Source: Candidatus Omnitrophota bacterium (GTDB lineage Bacteria; Omnitrophota; Gorgyraeia; Duberdicusellales; 4484-171). Taken from it: a DNA stretch of 32,341 bases. A program made the position numbers and the translations under genes. The notes under the pieces were generated by a model. It was not told the DNA's origin, ran no database searches, and saw only the letters and a program-made list of their open reading frames with translations. The DNA lies in NCBI GenBank assembly GCA_016935525.1, contig JAFGQU010000016.1, forward strand, positions 1 to 32,341, in the 5' to 3' direction. Position 1 is the stretch's first letter. Each line of letters starts with the position of its first letter. Below are positions 31,021 through 32,341 of the stretch, piece by piece.

Positions 31021-31467
31021 TTAGGGGTGTTTTCTTAGGTGGTCGGCATCAAGTTTATCTTTTTCTCTGCCGGTAGCTTCTTTATTTTTGATAAGGTTTT
31101 CTTTGGAAAGAAAAGGTACGCTGAGGCCTTCGATCGGGATATTTTCCTTCGAATCGTAGGCTTCTTTAAAATCAACGCCATCGATGTGCGTAATGATATC
31201 GATGCGGCGAGGCGCTACCCCGATTTGAAAAATTATCCCTTCTTCACTGAAAGTATCTTGAGTTATTTCGGAAAGAGGAGCGCCGAATTCCGAAAGCGAT
31301 TTATATATTTTCTCTGAATTCTCCCGGGAAGCTTCAACCCATATATCGAAGTCTCCCGTAGCGCGGGGATAACCGTAAGCGCCCATGGCATACGCGCCGA
31401 CAACAAGGAATCTTACCTTATTGTGTAATAAGATTTGTAATATTTCTTTGTAATCTTCGTTGAACAT
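31021..31467 (-). CDS. Nucleotidyltransferase-fold protein (DUF6036-like)
   Basis: The 148 residues have the minimal nucleotidyltransferase fold: RFLVVGAYAMGAYGYPRATG (about 19-38), then DFDIWVEAS with the metal-binding DxD, a mid-domain strand RRIDIITHIDGVDF and C-terminal SKENLIKNKEATGREKDKLD. Proteins of this kind occur as mobile two-gene cassettes related to antitoxin or toxin nucleotidyltransferases; target unknown. It begins 50 bp inside the end of the small gene 31606-31418, an unusually long overlap, but MFNEDYKEIL matches the usual family start as I remember it. No ribosome site is seen, which suggests translation coupled to the upstream frame. Confidence 0.8.
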   Translation of the reverse strand: MFNEDYKEILQILLHNKVRFLVVGAYAMGAYGYPRATGDFDIWVEASRENSEKIYKSLSEFGAPLSEITQDTFSEEGIIFQIGVAPRRIDIITHIDGVDFKEAYDSKENIPIEGLSVPFLSKENLIKNKEATGREKDKLDADHLRKHP

Positions 31468-31606
31468 ATTCCGGATTTTTTAAAGACCATAATTCCGCGG
31501 TAAGTTCCCATATGAAAGCCACCCGTTCCGCGGGAGATAATTCCACGTAATCCGAGTCATCCCCGGACATTTTCCCTAAACGTGTTTTATTCCGATTAAC
31601 CTTCAT
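31418..31606 (-). CDS. Small conserved partner of the nucleotidyltransferase
   Basis: This 62-residue protein contains DSDYVELSPAERVAFIWELT followed by AELWSL and RRLQRNITNLI. I recognise this as the small helical protein commonly found directly upstream of DUF6036-like nucleotidyltransferases; its function is not known to me. The start MKVNRNKTRLGKM is chosen because the -10 box lies 9 bp upstream; a longer frame from 31669 would cross the promoter. The pair could be a toxin-antitoxin-like module, which is inference from gene order only. Confidence 0.75.
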   Translation of the reverse strand: MKVNRNKTRLGKMSGDDSDYVELSPAERVAFIWELTAELWSLKNPEYVQRRLQRNITNLITQ

Positions 31607-31615
31607 GGCGCGTAT

Positions 31616-31624
31616 ATTATACCA
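31616..31624 (-). promoter_or_regulatory. Extended -10 promoter of the nucleotidyltransferase pair, nearly leaderless
   Basis: On the minus strand TGGTATAAT (31616-31624), an extended -10. Nine bp to the ATG at 31606 predict a leader of about 3 nt. No good -35 box is present. Confidence 0.7.
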
Positions 31625-31656
31625 AATTACAGTCCAGAGGGACATATGTTTGTGTT

Positions 31657-31683
31657 CAACCTCTTGCACACTCCCGGAGTGTA
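31657..31683. repeat. ACACTCCCGGAGTGT palindrome, right copy
   Basis: CAACCT (31657-31662), then ACACTCCCGGAGTGT (31668-31682). With the copy at 30827-30850 it brackets the nucleotidyltransferase pair. Confidence 0.8.
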
Positions 31684-31734
31684 TGCTGGTAGTAATCCTT
31701 TTACACAGATGAGTAGGGGCGCCGCTTGCCTGCG

Positions 31735-31860
31735 CCCGTAGAGAGAGAAGGGGAATTACACGTCGTTCGTCGTTAGTCGAGCGTCGAGAAGAGGATGTAG
31801 GGTGTCGGGTACAGGGTGGTGGGTATCGGGTGCAGAGGGGGACGTAATGCGAAACGAATA
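31735..31860. repeat. Mosaic of several repeat words
   Basis: In series: CGTCGTTCGTCGTTAGTCG with GAGCGTCGAG (about 31760-31789), GGTGTCGGGTACAGGGTGG with TATCGGGTGCAG (about 31800-31835), and GACGTAATGCGAAACGAATA (about 31841-31860). The first is the lysA-internal family inverted; the last is close to the ACGCG family. No gene is seen from 31684 to 31873. Confidence 0.7.
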
Positions 31861-31873
31861 ATGCGTAGGGATA

Positions 31874-32341
31874 TTAGCGGGAATGATTAACGATTAATGA
31901 TGTTTTTCCGAGCATATGAGCGTTTAAATAATATCCGATCATCGCGCCGGAAGCGTTTGCGTCGAGATCCAGTGTCGGTACGTCCAGAGAGTATACGGTA
32001 AAGATGTACCGGTGCGGTTGGTCACCCACTGGAGGACACGCTCCGCCGTATCCCGGTATACCAAAATCCGTACGGCTTTGTATAGCTTCTTTAGGTAATG
32101 AACGCGAATCAATCTTACCGGCATTTGCCGGTAAACTGGTCACTTTCGCGGGGATATTGAAGACGATCCAATGCCACCATCCGCTTCCGGTAGGCGCGTC
32201 GGGATCATACATCGTAATCGCGAAACTTTTCGTCTTTTCCGGCGCGCCTTCCCAGGATAATGCCGGAGATATATTCTTTCCGGTACAGCCAAAACTGTTA
32301 TATACCTGCGCATCGGGCATCCTTTGGCCCGGTTTTAACTG
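31874..32341 (-). CDS. YbhB/YbcL family Raf kinase inhibitor-like (PEBP) protein, partial
   Basis: A phosphatidylethanolamine-binding-protein fold. The frame is open to the right edge (LKPGQRMPDAQVYNSFGCTG), so the N-terminus is outside the window and the Met at 32320 is internal. Family motifs: NISPALSWEGAP, DPDAPTGSGWWHW (ligand pocket), FGIPGYGGACPP, and HRYIFTVYSLD. Ligand and biological role of bacterial members are poorly defined. It is unrelated in function to its neighbours as far as can be seen. Confidence 0.92.
   Translation of the reverse strand, partial: QLKPGQRMPDAQVYNSFGCTGKNISPALSWEGAPEKTKSFAITMYDPDAPTGSGWWHWIVFNIPAKVTSLPANAGKIDSRSLPKEAIQSRTDFGIPGYGGACPPVGDQPHRYIFTVYSLDVPTLDLDANASGAMIGYYLNAHMLGKTSLIVNHSR

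Overview
The window reads as a chromosomal segment of a Gram-negative-type bacterium. It has signal peptides, outer-membrane beta-barrels, one lipoprotein and a complete bacterial amino acid pathway block. The gene mix (DapL-type lysine pathway, divergent XseA, usher-like secretion proteins, and intergenic spaces full of diverged palindromic words) would fit an uncultivated phylum such as Omnitrophota. That placement is inference; no marker here proves it.

Layout. 1-600: end of a 23S rRNA gene and a 5S rRNA gene. 687-2945: exonuclease VII genes xseA and xseB, separated by a decayed gene sitting between inverted repeat arms. 3019-3485: a cloverleaf-like inverted repeat, then a promoter immediately followed by a terminator hairpin. 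3507-9573: four secreted or outer-membrane proteins that look like a divergent chaperone-usher surface-fibre system. 9665-10292 (minus): a small secreted protein behind two terminators and a cyclic-di-GMP (GEMM-I) riboswitch. 10634-11463: rplM-rpsI. 11710-25423: argC-argJ-argB-argD-argF-argG-argH followed by lysA-dapF-dapA-dapB-dapL, together almost all of arginine synthesis from glutamate and the DapL route from aspartate semialdehyde to lysine (ask and asd are not here). 25601-26952: folK and panC. 27206-29308: an inverse-autotransporter-like adhesin. 29406-30704 (minus): a lipoprotein glycoside hydrolase. 31021-31606 (minus): a nucleotidyltransferase with its small partner. 31874-32341 (minus): a YbhB/PEBP protein cut by the window edge.

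The most unusual property is in the spaces between genes. Nearly every gap over about 70 bp holds an imperfect palindrome whose two arms are runs of one short, slightly varied word, with the right arm written as the reverse complement of the left. At least nine word families occur. Some elements spill into coding sequence (ends of xseA and folK, interior of lysA). Some surround a whole gene: the decayed gene at 2.2-2.6 kb has an apparently empty counterpart at 24.1 kb, and the autotransporter lies between inverted arms. These look like small mobile or expanding inverted elements that can carry passengers; no transposase is present.

Two regulatory themes stand out. Cyclic-di-GMP sensing is tied to a small secreted protein next to the fibre cluster. 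Four genes (rplM, the autotransporter, the glycoside hydrolase, the small partner of the nucleotidyltransferase) have a promoter -10 box only 6 to 9 bp before the ATG, which predicts leaderless or nearly leaderless mRNAs.
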